From NCBI RefSeq assembly GCF_937616625.2, contig NC_065570.1:12720001-12784000 (forward strand): DNA of 64,000 bases, given 5' to 3'. The stretch comes from Mercurialis annua (taxonomy: Eukaryota > Streptophyta > Magnoliopsida > Malpighiales > Euphorbiaceae). Each line of letters opens with the position of its first letter. Position 1 is the stretch's first letter. This document shows positions 12,709 to 24,818 of the stretch, piece after piece. The notes under the pieces were generated by a model. It searched no databases and had not been told where the DNA came from. It worked only from the letters and a program-made list of their open reading frames with translations. Made by a program: the position numbers and the translations under genes.

Positions 12709-12879
12709 ATGAAACAAACCACAAAGAACAGACAAACCCTCAAAAACCAGGTAATTATATGGCACAAACTTAAGAGACAGCACCAAACAAATAAGGAACG
12801 ACAAGAAAATAATGATACGGTGAAGAGAAAGAAGGAACTACCAGAACTAGAAAGGTGCGATGAATAAATCGAGGTATAA

Positions 12880-13210
12880 ATACTTAGTCAACGCAAGACA
12901 AAGGGGGAGAGATTAATGATGGAATAAGCATAAAACGAGATAGTGGAAGTAGCACAAGGAAATCCCACATCAGCCACGAGAAAGCTGATACGCTGAAAAC
13001 ACTATAAATAGGACACGAACCCATATGCCCGAGGTACGACTAATCATAACCAATATATACATTACTTACTAAAAACAACCAACTGACTAGAGTTTCAGAG
13101 CGGTCACGGGGTTTGGAGACCTGTCTTAACCGATCCTCTTTTTGTCATCCACTTTGCAGGGTTGAACACGCACGTCCAACATCCGGATCCATCAAGTACA
13201 TTATGTTTGA
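12880..13210 (+). mobile_element. LTR-like fragment with a TATA box
   Basis: The segment has the make-up of a retrotransposon LTR end: a CACTATAAATAGGACACG promoter-like box near 13002-13020, a pyrimidine-rich stretch and a CATCCACTTTGCAGGGTTGAAC-type region after it. No internal gag or pol follows, so it would be a solo or truncated LTR. The boundaries are not defined. Confidence 0.35.
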
Positions 13211-13588
13211 CATTACACTTTAGGCGAGTCTTAGTTCAAATTACGTTTAAACCAAATTGACATAGGATTATGGTCGATAAGGTTATTTATGCAACCCAAT
13301 TTCAAAAAGTAGGCACGCTTGCAATTGAAAATTTGAAAGAGCTTATGTACTAATAGTTTGAAAAATTAGATAGAGGGTGTAATTTCCTCAATTTTAATGG
13401 GTTAAATGAGACCGAAATATCATAAAGGGGCTTAATTGAACCCCGTTATATATCATAGGAGCATTTTTGTCGCTTTTTCGTACTTTTGAAAAAAGTGAAA
13501 AATCAAATGTCTGATTTGAAAATCTAGCAATAATACAGGATCCAAAATATGCCTTGACTCTATTATTAGTGATGAAAAGTGGCTTACA

Positions 13589-14137
13589 TCTATACTATAT
13601 ATAAAAGCACGGATGGGGGGGGACAGACAAATTTACTAAATAATCCTTTTCAGTTTACTACTAAATAAAGGTTTTATGGTTATTAACTAATTAGTTATTT
13701 AATTAATCACTATTGTAATAAAAGTCCTAATTAGAATAGGTAGCTAAATTATCTCCAATTTAATTTTTGTATGTAAAAAATAACTAAATTGTCTCCAAAT
13801 TAGTAGGGAATACCTATCTTTTAGTTTAATTGAATTACAAAATTAAAATACTATATTTGATTAATATAATATTATTCAAGTCTTATTATTTTTAAAGATA
13901 TTATTAATAAAATTAAATTAATTATTTAATTATGATTATTATAAACCAAAAGAAGAATAAATTCAGTATGAAAAAAAAATTAATAACTGAATATATTATA
14001 TTTTTTCTTATAAAAATTATTAACTAATTAAATATTAATTATAAATAAAAAATTGATATAATTATAATAAATTTACTAATATGTTCATTGACAAGTTACG
14101 TTACGAGTCACGTGCATAGCATGTAATGCAAAACTAG
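13589..14137 (+). mobile_element. Non-autonomous Helitron
   Basis: It starts TCTATACTATATATAAAAGC, the typical plant Helitron 5' end, and stops at CTAG, with host A before and T after. Just inside the 3' end is TGCATAGCATGTAATGCA, a short hairpin (TGCAT/ATGCA) about 11 nt from CTAG. There are no terminal inverted repeats or target duplication, as expected for Helitrons. The 549-bp interior is AT-rich and non-coding. Confidence 0.75.
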
Positions 14138-14148
14138 TATAAAAAGAG

Positions 14149-14436
14149 AGGCTAAAGCCATTTAAAAGCCTTTGTATTCATCATTTTTATTTAAACAGCC
14201 CTTATACTATTTTTTTTAATTCTTTAGATCTTTCTACTTACTTAATTTTTGATTTTTAGGTCCTTTTTTAGTTTTCTCCAATCCCTCTACTTACAATTTT
14301 TTTATTTCTTCAGTCCTTCAAAAGAACCTGAAAATCGGAATTTTGCTAAGTACATGGATTTGAAAAACAAAAAAATAGTATAAGGGTTTTTTTTAAAAAA
14401 TAATATAGTACAAGGACCTTTAGATGAATTCAGCCT
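14149..14436. mobile_element. Foldback element upstream of the PGLP2-like gene
   Basis: The left arm starts AGGCTAAAGCC and contains AGCCCTTATACTATTTTTTT. The right arm has the reverse complements AGTATAAGGG and TTCAGCCT. The flanks are A-rich, so the target duplication is uncertain. It ends about 130 bp before the gene's start codon and begins 11 bp after the Helitron. Confidence 0.55.
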
Positions 14437-14568
14437 AAAAAAACTCCAAAAAAGTGAACTAAACCAGCCAATCATTTAAAGCTTAGCATCTGTAATAAAG
14501 CAGCCAATGTACAATCTTTCACAAGCAAACAAACTCTTTTTGAAAAACAGTTGAGAGGGAGAGAGACG

Positions 14569-17500
14569 ATGAACTCTGACAAAAGGGTCCCTCAGTTTCT
14601 GTCATCCGACAATGTTAAGCTTCTCTTTGACTCTGTTGAGGCCTTTCTTTTTGATTGTGATGGTTTGTACTTTAAAAATCTTCAGTTTTCCAAGTAATAA
14701 AATGTGGGTTATGATTATTTTATGGTGTTGAATGTTTATTTGTTGGCCGTGAATTTAGGTGTGATATGGAAAGGTGATACACTTATTGATGGTGTTTCTC
14801 AAACTCTTCAACTACTTAGATCCAAGGTAGATGTTTATCTTTATATTTTTTGCTTCACATAATTTTTGATTTTTTCCTGCAAAAACGATATCGTTTTGGC
14901 CGTTTTAAATGACCAAAACGGCTTCGTATAAGGCATTTAGACTAAATGCCACAAAAATAAAAGGTGGGGGCTTTCTTGTGTGGTGTCATGTTCGATAGAA
15001 TGTGGTTAAATCGAAAAAAACGCGAAAGGTGGGAATATTTTATGACAATAATCCTTTTTAAATCTATATGTTAGTGAATGTAAATTTAATATTTTGAATT
15101 GAAATCAGGGAAAGAAGCTGGTTTTTGTGACGAACAATTCCTCAAAATCAAGAAAGCAATATGCTAAGAAGTTCCATTCCCTTGGAATTTCAGTTAGTGA
15201 GGTTTGTTTTTTTGCTTGCTTATTTGTTTTCTTAATGGAATTTCAGTAACCATTTATAATTCATTTACTTCTGTACTATGAACTGAATGTGTGTTTGTTT
15301 ATCAATTGTTGTAGGATGAGATATTTTCGTCATCTTTCGCGGCTGCTATGTACCTGAAGGTCAATAACTTTCCTAGAGAAAAGAAGGTTAGTTCTTCTTC
15401 TTTTGATTATCCTTTTGTCTGTTGTCTTTATTCATACGAATTATATGTACATTAAATCTTTTGGTTGAGTAGTTTTGCTTTTCGTAGGTATATGTGATCG
15501 GTGGGGAAGGTATAATAGAAGAGCTGCAGCTTGCTGGATACACAGGTCTTGGTGGCCCGGTATGTCTTTCCCAATTTTCATATTTTGTTGTTTCCTTTTA
15601 TTTATTTGTTTATACTTTTGGAATGAACAAACTGATAAGTGATTGGTTACTCGGTTTGTAGTCCTCTATTTCATTTTCCCTCCCTCTAGAGTTCATAGAG
15701 GAATTGATGCACGTTCTACGATCTCTTGTGATCTACTTAGATGTTTAATTGCGAAAAATCTTTACATGAAACTACTAATTTGTTTGGTTTTTACTAAAAT
15801 TGGAACTTTTGCGAATTAAGGATATAAAAATACAAGGTATAATATATGAACTCGTATGATGTGAATTCTTTGTCTATTTGGAGAAAAAAGGGAGCTATGC
15901 TAGTTTAACAGAAAATATATGTTGCTGCTCTTAATCCAAGTCTTCAAGTTAAAATTGATACAACATGTGACCTTATTGTAACAATTTATTGCAGGAAGAT
16001 GGTGAAAAAAGAGTAGAACTGCAATCAAATTCCTTTTTTGAGCATGATAAGAGTGTAAAGTAACACATTCTCCACAATTTATTTGAAGATCTTACTTCTC
16101 CATTTATTACCTTGTCCTGCTTGAGATTTACAGTCGTACACCCCTTACCCCAGGTTGGAGCAGTTGTTGTTGGAATGGATCCGCGTATCAACTACTACAA
16201 ACTTCAGTAAGAAAATTTAAATTTTTTGTTCCTTTGCTCATCATTTTCAGTCTTCTTTGTTTCCATTTAATTATTTTGCTTCTGCAATTATGTCATGTTC
16301 TTCTTCCCTAAGTCTTACTTTAGTAGTCTTTTTTTAATAACGCCTCATGGAATGTTTCTATAAATACTTCAGTTCATAAGGGTATTTATAAATCCATCTG
16401 TATCGTCTTGCTAATTGTAATCAAGGTGCTATAGCATCCCCATTTCTGCTACTGGCATGTATTTTTTGAAGGAAATTCGGGATGCTTAATGTTTCTACTG
16501 AAAGAGTTTAGACATTTTTCAAATTTGTAGTGGCACATTGATTTGTTTGGAAGATAATGATTTGAAATGATAGAGCAAATCCACTTTCTAACGACATGCT
16601 AATATAACTAAAATATATTAAACATCAAGCTTCTTAGTTAACGAGTTGTGAAGAATGATAAAATTATGCATTTCAGATCTAAGTTTATTTCTTTATGTTA
16701 GATATGGAACACTTTGCATACGACAGAATCCGGGGTGTCTCTTTATTGCAACCAATCGAGATTCAGTGGGAAATATGACTGATTTACAAGAGTGGCCTGG
16801 TGAGAAAGCTACGCTTACTTGTATAGTAATTGCTCAATAGTTTGGCATAACATTTTTCTTTCAGGCGCTGGTTGTATGGTTGCTGCCATCTGCGGTTCAA
16901 CTGAGCAAGAGCCTATTGTAGTTGGAAAGCCATCAACTTTCATGATGAACTTTTTATTGCAAAAGTAAGTTAATTTCTTTCTGCTCCTAGTTTATTAATG
17001 GGAGTGGATGCATGAAAGCAAGGTGCACTATTCTTCTTATAGACAGCTCTAGTCTATATTACTCGGAAACGAAAATGCTAATACGAAAAACGGAAAAACG
17101 ATCGATAAACTATAAATATAAAGTTTCGGATTTTCTTAAAGTGTTTCTAGAAACGGAAACGAAATACCGAAACATAAGACTTGATAAGTTTTCGTGCAAC
17201 ATAAATTCTAGTTAATGGATGTATTCTTTCAGTTTCTGCTATCTCGGGTTCATCTAATAAATGAAAAGACTCGAACATAGTATTATGCAGTTGCATTTTC
17301 CTCGTACTACTCCCTCTGCTTTTTATTCACAAATATCTATGTCTCTGCTGAAATGTATTAAAGTCTAGAAATGCTAATTGAGTTTTCATTTTAAAATGCA
17401 GTTTGATAGTTCCTGTGATGCCATAGTCTTAACAAAGATAATTTATTATGACATCTGCGTGGCGTTAATATGATATTTTTTGGCAGATTCGATGTGAGTA

Positions 17501-18389
17501 CCTCCAAAATGTGTATGGTGGGTGATAGACTGGACACTGACATTTTATTTGGACAAAATGCTGGCTGCAAAACTCTGCTTGTTCTTTCAGGTGCATTTGT
17601 TTTTTCTCTTGGGTTACTCCAACTCCAATTCACATTCTCTTGTTAACTCTTAAATAATTGTCCTTTCCTTGTTGAATTGTTGGCCATAGAAGTATATTGA
17701 AGTCGAGTCGAGACACTGTCAAGTGTCTACCCCAAACTCAACTCTAAAATTCGAAATGCTATTCAAATTCGACTGCGTTTTATTTTGAGCAAAGGGTCAA
17801 TCCAGTCCCTCAATTTGTGAATTCAGGGTTAAAGAACTCATTTTCAGCCATTTTGATCAATTAAGAATAATACTTTCTATTTTTTGATACAAAATTGTAC
17901 AACATGAACAAGTTTAGGCATCGGAATAATCCAATTTCTTCCTAAATTCACCTAAACATAGAGAATATGATCCTTAATTGACCAAAAAACGAGAATATTG
18001 TCCTTAATTGATCAAAATGGCTGAAAGTGAGTTATTCGACCCTGGGTCATAAGTCCAGGGAGGGACCGGGTTGATCCTTTACTAGTTTTGTTTTAGGAGC
18101 TTGAATTCAAACTCAATAGAATATTTGAGAATCGAGTAATATAATGCTGATTTCAAGTATTTATGAATTAATCCCGAGTAAATGGGGAGTCGACTCAAAC
18201 TCATTACACCCCCAGTTGGCCAGTAAATGGCAAGTATAGATGAGAAAAGGATATAGAAACGGTAACTGTAAAAGTGGTGCAATTGCAGGTGTGACAAATC
18301 AATCCACACTTGAAGATCCAAAGAACAATATCCAGCCAGATTATTATACAAACAAGGTGTCCGACTTCCTCCACTTATTGGAATCATAG
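14569..18389 (+). CDS. PGLP2: Phosphoglycolate phosphatase 2-like (HAD superfamily), 11 exons
   Basis: Exons: 14569-14662, 14759-14826, 15109-15201, 15315-15386, 15488-15559, 15995-16054, 16154-16206, 16702-16799, 16865-16964, 17487-17590, 18289-18389. The sum is 915 nt (304 residues) and the frame is kept at every GT-AG junction. HAD motif I is DCDGVIW with D29 and D31 as nucleophile and acid/base; motif II is VFVTNNS; VVGKPS carries the motif III lysine; motif IV is GDRLDTDI with D250, D253 and D255. Length and sequence match plant PGLP2-type cytosolic phosphatases, which hydrolyse 2-phosphoglycolate and related small phosphates. No transit peptide is apparent. Intron 9 carries a dispersed repeat and intron 10 a foldback element. 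Its stop codon lies about 270 bp from that of the convergent OPT gene. Confidence 0.95.
17060..17212 (+). repeat. Dispersed intronic repeat, copy 3 (PGLP2 intron 9)
   Basis: A long copy: GGAAACGAAAATGC-type lead, TATAAATATAAAGTTTCGG, GTGTTTCTAGAAACGG, ATACCGAAACATAAGACTTG and a GTTTTCGTGCAAC end. It lines up over its whole length with the copy at 4286. Confidence 0.6.
17791..18080. mobile_element. Foldback element in PGLP2 intron 10
   Basis: The left end AAAGGGTCAATCCAGTCCCT and right end AGGGACCGGGTTGATCCTTT are inverted repeats, and homology runs inward for about 110 bp (TTTTCAGCCATTTTGATCAA against its complement). No clear target duplication is visible. A decayed relative is at about 45110-45245. 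Confidence 0.65.
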
Positions 18390-18659
18390 TCTCATTATTT
18401 TAGTCATTGATCATATGTCATACATTTGACGGTACCAATTGCAAATTTACTACTTTTGTGTATCAAAAACTTGTCGATCAAGAATTAGTAGACGATTGTT
18501 TATTTATCAAGCATTTCATAAATAGCTCGAGTTTTTTAAGTATTTAAAGCACGCTGCAAATAGTATGGTTCATGTTCTTGCTGGGTCTTCTGTTTTGTCA
18601 TAGATTAAGAAGTGAAAAGTACAACATTTAGGACAGGAAACATAAACTTGTAAGAGAGA

Positions 18660-21600
18660 TTACAAAACAGGACAACCATCAACAACAATGCCAGGAGCAG
18701 TAGGACAAGTAGCCAAAGGACAGTGATCACTCAATTCCAAACCCCACCAAGTTGGTCCATTAATATCACTAATCTGCAAACTAAAATAACAAAGAATTGC
18801 CAAAAATGCCACTCCAGCATCTAATCCAGCTGATAACACATAGTTATGCCTTGCCCACCACTTCTTATATCTCTTATACACCACAAAATTGAAAAATATA
18901 CCCACTGTGAACCAACTTATATAGTTCACAGCTCGAGCCGGCGGCATTGCTCCGGTGCCACCTATGATCACCGGAAAATTGATCAGTCTTATCCATTTCT
19001 GTTTTGGGAATATTCGAGTGAATATCCACACGATCATTGGTCCCACGAGGCCGACGAGGAAGAAGTAGTTCATTTTTGCATAGAGGCCTAGTCGTCCGAA
19101 CATTCGTAACGGTCCGACTAATCCCCAGATGATGGAGGCATTGTAGAAAACATCGTCTCCAGGACATGTCCAAGGACTTCCGTCTGGTAACTTGTCGGGA
19201 TGGCAGATGTTCTCTATTGAAGTGAGTAGCCACCAAGCAGTTCCAAAGTAGGTTGAGGATGCAATTATAGTTCCTACTAACTTTGTTTTGAACATCAAAT
19301 ATATGTTAGTGTTCATTTTATGAAAAAAAGAAAATTTGCTATTTTGAGCAGCCGATTTGTCAAAAAATTATAAATAATAGTCCGAAGAATCCAAACATTT
19401 TCTCCTTGCAAATCTATGGAAGTTGAGAGCATACCTGGACAAGAAACATTGACTTGGGAGGAATTTTCATGTAATGACCAAGCTTGAAGTCGGAAACGAA
19501 CATCAGGGCCTGTGACATGCTTATGTATCCGTACGTCTTGAACGCCACATTGGCTAAAGGTTTGCCAGGGTACAAGTAACCGATTATAAGCTCAGTTATC
19601 ACATTCAGTCCTGGTTGCTGATTTGTAGTAGCTTGAATTATGCCGATCGGAAGGGTAAAGAAGAAAGCAAGGCTGACAGCCAGCAATACACCCCAGTAAG
19701 GAAGCTGTAATTGTCCTCCAAAGCCTTCACAAGCAAAAATGGCCAGTCCTACTACAACTATCAAGATAGTATAAAACCACCATTGCGGAACAACTTCGTA
19801 ATTTTTCTTCATTATTCTTGTATGTACATCACCGTACTTGTCCGTAAATGCTGCTTTTGTTTGCTGCCAAATTGATCTGGAGAACCACAAGACATTTTTG
19901 GTGAGAAAATGGTTTAAAACTTTTCGGGTTACCCAACTATACACTTTTAACGAAACGGTTAACCAGCTAGTTTCGTTTATAACATTTTGATAACCAAACT
20001 AATAATTATCAGAAACGGAAGGTTATCCGCTCATTTTATTTGAACTTTTTGCTTATGTGCATGGCTGCCGACTTTTTTCCTTCCTTTCCGGCTTTCATTT
20101 CATCTTACACATCAGTATTAATATGTCAAATACTTCATACCCGAACGATAAGTTATATGTACAGATTTTCATCTGAGATGAGCGTGTAACCTTCCGTTAC
20201 CAAAAAATATCAGTTGGATTATCAAAATGTTACAAATGAAATGTTGGTAACCGTTTTGTTGAAGTGCATAGTTCAATATCCACAAACGTTTTTAACAAAA
20301 TGATTGCATATTTAGATCATTAGGCCTGTAACTAGTGAACATCTTACTATGAAAGCAAACATGGTCGGAATTTAAGGTACGTACCTTCCATGGAAAATTG
20401 CAACATGAGACAATGTAGCAGCTAATAGTGCAAAGCTGAGACCATAAGTGTATACAAAAAATATACTCAGATTGACTTTGCTATAGCCATTATATGCATC
20501 TTCTATGAATGAGAAGTTTGTTTGATTAATAATTAACGAAACATCATAAGGTTGTCCCATGGAATTGAACACATGTGGTGAGAAAATTGGGAAACGTTTC
20601 GCTCCATATGCATTTGTCCAGTAAGCTGTAGGGATAATAACGTAGAGGATAATGATGAATCCGGCTAACAGGTTCATCACAGCAAATCCTGGTGTGGCTA
20701 ATGGTGAACCGAGGAAGCTCGATATGGTTGACCAATCGAAACCGAACGATCCAATTCCGAGTCCATGGAGACCGGAACCTATTTGTTGGGCTGTAATGGA
20801 ATCCTTGTATATCCAACAGATGAAGGACAGAGCGGTTATAGATTGAAAGAGATAGTTCGGAATGATATAGTATGCAAAGCTCGATACGAGGACTACAACG
20901 AAGAATTGCAGCCTTGTTAAGCCTCTTTTAGGCCTTTTCTCATCTTCATGTAATGCCCTGTAAGGTTCAAAGATAATTTGATACTTAAATTAAAAACTGT
21001 GAAATGACATTTTTAACACTAATATAGGTTATATATATAAAGTTTCAGGGTTTCAGAAGCGTTTCGGTAAATAAAAACAAAATGCTGAAACGTAGAATTC
21101 TCAAAAATTTCCATATAAAATAGCTTGACAATTCAGAGTATAGGGTCTGAGTGAGCACCGAAAGAGCGAAACTTGAACGAGATTTACAGGCCACCACATG
21201 TAAGGCGAATCGACAAGATATTTTCTGAAAACTCCGGCCCAACCATATCCAAGCATCTGAATCGAATCGACAAATTTAATTAATCAACTACATAATAAGA
21301 AAAGAACATTGAAAGAGCAATAATTAACAACTGACCTGGGTAGTTTGTGTTAACAGCAAAGCTGCTACTGGATGAATGTCCCTATAATAAAACGCTTTAA
21401 CAATGGTAATTATATTCACTGCATAAACATTGTTTGATCCTGCATTCGCAAATATGGTGATAAGAACATGTTCTTTCAAGTTAAACGGGCCTGGATTCAA
21501 AGAAAACGACCATTTGGTCCCTGGAACTCGAATTAATTTGTTCGGTAAATACGCTGCCATTAACTTGGCGACTGGGAGTACCACAATCTGAGCTGCAACC

Positions 21601-22274
21601 GATGAAATGTAAATTGGATTCTGGCGAAAAACGAAGAACTGATTCAAGAAAGCGAGAAGAGCACAAGAAATGATCCCTAGAAACCATGTTCTGAATGTCA
21701 AGCAAGGCAGAGTTGGATCATCTGTTATAGGAACTGTGAGCCGTACTTGCTCGATTGGCGAATCGTTTACCTCTTCTGCATATGTTTCATTCAATAAAAA
21801 TACTAGTCATTAACTTGGAATTCCTAATCACGAGTTGATTTTCATGGCATGGCAGCAACTTGAATTTATCGGATACACTTCTTAAAGAATTGGACAGTCT
21901 GGTCCATTATTTTTGTAGATTTGGCCAATTATATCCAAACTCAAATTTAATCAAAGTTATGGAGTTTCTCTCCTAGTTTGACCGATAAATAACCACGTAA
22001 GTAATCCATGTCGGACCAAACAGACTCGGAATATATATGTTCAAATAAGTTATAGACATACAGTTCGTTTATGGAAACATAAGCGAAAACATAAGACTCG
22101 TAAAGTTTCCATGCAGTACGTATAAATTTCATGTTTAAGGATATTATTTAAACCTTCAAGCTATGGTTTTGTTATCTTTCTGCCATGAAAAAATATAATA
22201 ACTGAAATACCTGTCTCGAGCTTTTTGACATCATTATTGTCATGAATCCCATTCGTTTCCGGTACAGATTCCAT
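18660..22274 (-). CDS. Oligopeptide transporter (OPT family), 6 exons
   Basis: Exons (high to low): 22274-22211, 21775-21336, 21256-21159, 20957-20385, 19876-19435, 19280-18660. They sum to 2,238 nt (745 residues), close to plant OPT1-OPT9 proteins, and all junctions are GT-AG. Family motifs are present: [12 protein letters not shown] with NPG at residues 115-117, and KIPPK at 529-533, a variant of the KIPPR signature. The protein is strongly hydrophobic throughout, as expected of a multi-pass plasma-membrane proton-coupled transporter of tetra- and pentapeptides or metal-peptide complexes. The C-terminal exon contains the typical [11 protein letters not shown] and [13 protein letters not shown] blocks. 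Introns 1 and 3 hold dispersed repeats and intron 4 a foldback element. Subfamily placement (OPT1/5 clade) is an inference; substrate cannot be read from sequence. Confidence 0.95.
19927..20281. mobile_element. Foldback element in OPT intron 4
   Basis: Arms of about 100 bp face each other: the left has CAAAACG-type words, ATAACATTTTGATAACCAAACT and ACGGAAGGTTA; the right has TAACCTTCCGT, AGTTGGATTATCAAAATGTTAC and GGTAACCGTTTTGTT. The middle is unrelated. The ends are imprecise and I find no target duplication. A related decayed stretch is in WAT1 intron 5 (about 51950-52290). Confidence 0.55.
21022..21125 (+). repeat. Dispersed intronic repeat, copy 4 (OPT intron 3)
   Basis: It shows TATATATAAAGTTTCAGG, GTTTCAGAAGCGTTTCGG, AAAATGCTGAAACGTAG and the terminal TTCTC-AAA-TTTCC. 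It runs antisense to the OPT gene. Confidence 0.55.
22026..22130 (+). repeat. Dispersed intronic repeat, copy 5 (OPT intron 1)
   Basis: A more decayed copy: GTTATAGACATA start, GTTTATGGAAACATAAGCG, AAACATAAGACTCG and AAAGTTTCCATGCAGTACG, in the same order as the other copies. Confidence 0.45.
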
Positions 22275-22821
22275 GCTCCGTTACCTGAACCTTTCGGACA
22301 AGATTCAGGCTAAACTTCTATATATATGTTATAAACAACAGAAATTCGGACATGGGTTAAGAATTTTGCTATTTGTAATCTTGCTTCTGCCTGCATTACC
22401 ATTTGTTTGCATTATTATAAGAGTCCTGAAGTAAGTACAAGAAGAGTAAGTTAAAACTGATACTTTGGAACCTCAAGTAATTACAGTTGGCGGGAACAAA
22501 CAGGATTGGTTGTTCCTAATTTTCTTGTACAGTTGATGCTAACAAACAGCTAATAGGATTATAAAACTACTATAGTTTATGTATTGGAAACAACACTTAC
22601 ACATCAATTGTTCCTTTCTTCTAGCTTTAATTATTTAACAGGCCACTAATTCTTTGTTTTAAATCTTGAATTTTGCTACATCATCCTCTCAATTTCATGA
22701 TAGAACATCTCATTTATTGTCATATAAAAAGGACAAAACATGTTTCAAAGAATATTGAAACACTTGGCCTCAAATATTCTATCCAATCCTATCTTTTCTT
22801 AGGCTCAACTCTTTTAAAATA

Positions 22822-23118
22822 GTCCAAATGACAAAAAAAAGGACAAACTTTTATGAAAGTTTCATATAAAAGTTCAAATCTTTCAAATTTATTCAATTTA
22901 TCTTGAAACGAATGATTTAGTTTCAATAATGTCAAACTATGTAATTTTACTCATGTGAGCCCTATGTGGCACTGATCTGACAATACACACATAAGCAAAA
23001 TTATGTAGTTAGATATAATTGAAACGAAATCATACGTATCAGGACAAATTGATAAAATTGAAAGATTTGGACTTTGTGAAACTTTCATGAAAAATTTATC
23101 TGTTTTTAGTCATTTGGC
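22822..23118. mobile_element. Mutator-like foldback MITE with 10-bp target duplication
   Basis: A 297-bp element flanked by TTTTAAAATA on both sides (22812-22821, 23119-23128). The arms start GTCCAAATGAC and end GTCATTTGGC and pair over about 140 bp. There is no coding capacity. The duplicated flank is AT-only, so chance identity is somewhat more likely than for the other elements. Confidence 0.7.
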
Positions 23119-23369
23119 TTTTAAAATATTAGTGTCGCTTTTCGTGTGTTCACACATGATTCATCGCATGACTCGTCAAATAATGATAATTATATTTCAT
23201 GGATTAAGGTAATTATATTTTTATTTAATTAAAATGTTACAAATTCTATAATATATTTACTTTGTATTAGAAACATAAATATTTTGTTAATTTTAAACTT
23301 TATATCCCTTTAGTCATATACCAAGCAATATTATAAAATATATAATATATAAAATCTTCATTGAATTCG

Positions 23370-23600
23370 GAATATGGCAATATACCTGATGGACACCCAG
23401 TTTCACATAAACGCTATACGCCGAGTTCAGTAAGGATTCGCCCACCGAGGCGGACCTCAGGACTCGCCAAAGAATAATATCTAAAGACAAAACTAGATCG
23501 AGTCCTATAAGACTCGTTCAGATAAAGAAAAATCTTTTGGGATTCGCTTAAACGAGTAAAGGATTGAATCCCGTTGATATCCAATTTTATCTGGTCAAAT
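23370..23600. other. Possible LTR fragment
   Basis: This stretch is richer in GC than its flanks and contains repeated GACTCG, GATTCGC and GGACTCGCC words, resembling the body of a plant LTR. No partner, primer site or coding region is seen. Confidence 0.25.
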
Positions 23601-24818
23601 ACGAATAAAAAAAATTAAATAAATATAATAAATATATTGGTGTTTCAACATTTAACCATTTTTTATGAATTGATATGTTTATTATAAGCTAATTTAGTAT
23701 TTCAAAATTTAAAGAATCAATATGCTTAGCGATTATCTTTTGTTTATGTATGGAGGTAGAAGCTCTAAAAACTTTTGAGAAAGCAAAAGTATAGAGAAAA
23801 TGTCACCATATACCCCAAAATCTGAAAAGTTTATGTTAGTGACCCATCATAATATTTTTAGCAAAAATCTCTTTTTTTTAATGTTCCATTTTCAGCTCTA
23901 CCCTTTTTATTTGTAAGTTACTTAACTAACCCTGCTCTATAGTTGCTGCTCCACAATTACTATTGTGTACTTCACACACTCAATTCCCCATCCCCTCCCC
24001 CCTTCCCAAGTTTCTCTTCTCCTATACGTTTTTTTCTTCACTTTTTCTCCATCACTTTATGGCAAGCTTGGTCTGATCGTAATTGTTGATGGTGATATTG
24101 TTGCCAATTAACCACCGGCGATCTAATTTCTTTTTGACCGGAACTTCATCAATTTGCTGGTCACTAATATTTAAAAGCTAGAAATAAAAAGTTCTTAAAA
24201 TATTTAGATCTGCGCTTCAATAATTTTGAAGGTCTGTTTCTTTTAATTTGTTTGCCTCTGTTATTGTTTTTGGTAATGATAGTGATTGTGGCAAAGTAAG
24301 AATTTTGTCAAACAAAGAAAAATAGTTGTAGATTTGAGCATTAAAAGTGATATAAATTTCAAATTAAATATTGAATAAAGACAATCTGTAGTGGAAATGA
24401 AGATGATAATGATTTGAAATTTGACAATCTGCAGTGGAATGGATCAAATTTGGGTGAGTAATTTTACTTGGAATTTGATTATATGCTGGTTTGGTAGATG
24501 GAAACCACATGAAAAGAAGAAATGATAGTGGCTTAAAGATTGATGTGGAAGGTAGCAGTGGAGATGGAGATGAGGAAGAGAGCACAGATTTTTGGAGTTT
24601 TGGAGATGAAAAAATTAGGATAAATATTAAATTAATATTAAATTAAAAATAAGTAAACTCAATAAAAATCTTTGAAGATTTTTCAAGATGGACAATATAA
24701 ATTTGATATATATTATTTAAATTTTTATTAAAGTAAAATCTAATTTAAATTTAAATAAATTTTTAATTCAGTACACTCTACTTTTAATTATTTTTATGCA
24801 AATAGTTATTATAACTTA
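23601..24818. other. AT-rich intergenic stretch, no gene seen
   Basis: It contains a pyrimidine-rich patch (23975-24060). The reading frame on the minus strand at 24364-24585 shows no recognisable domain and no splice partners. I see no RNA gene. Confidence 0.35.

Noticed and set aside
18846..19236. Frames overlapping the last OPT exon
   Set aside because: They are alternate-frame readings of the transporter exon, which has clear family motifs in its own frame.
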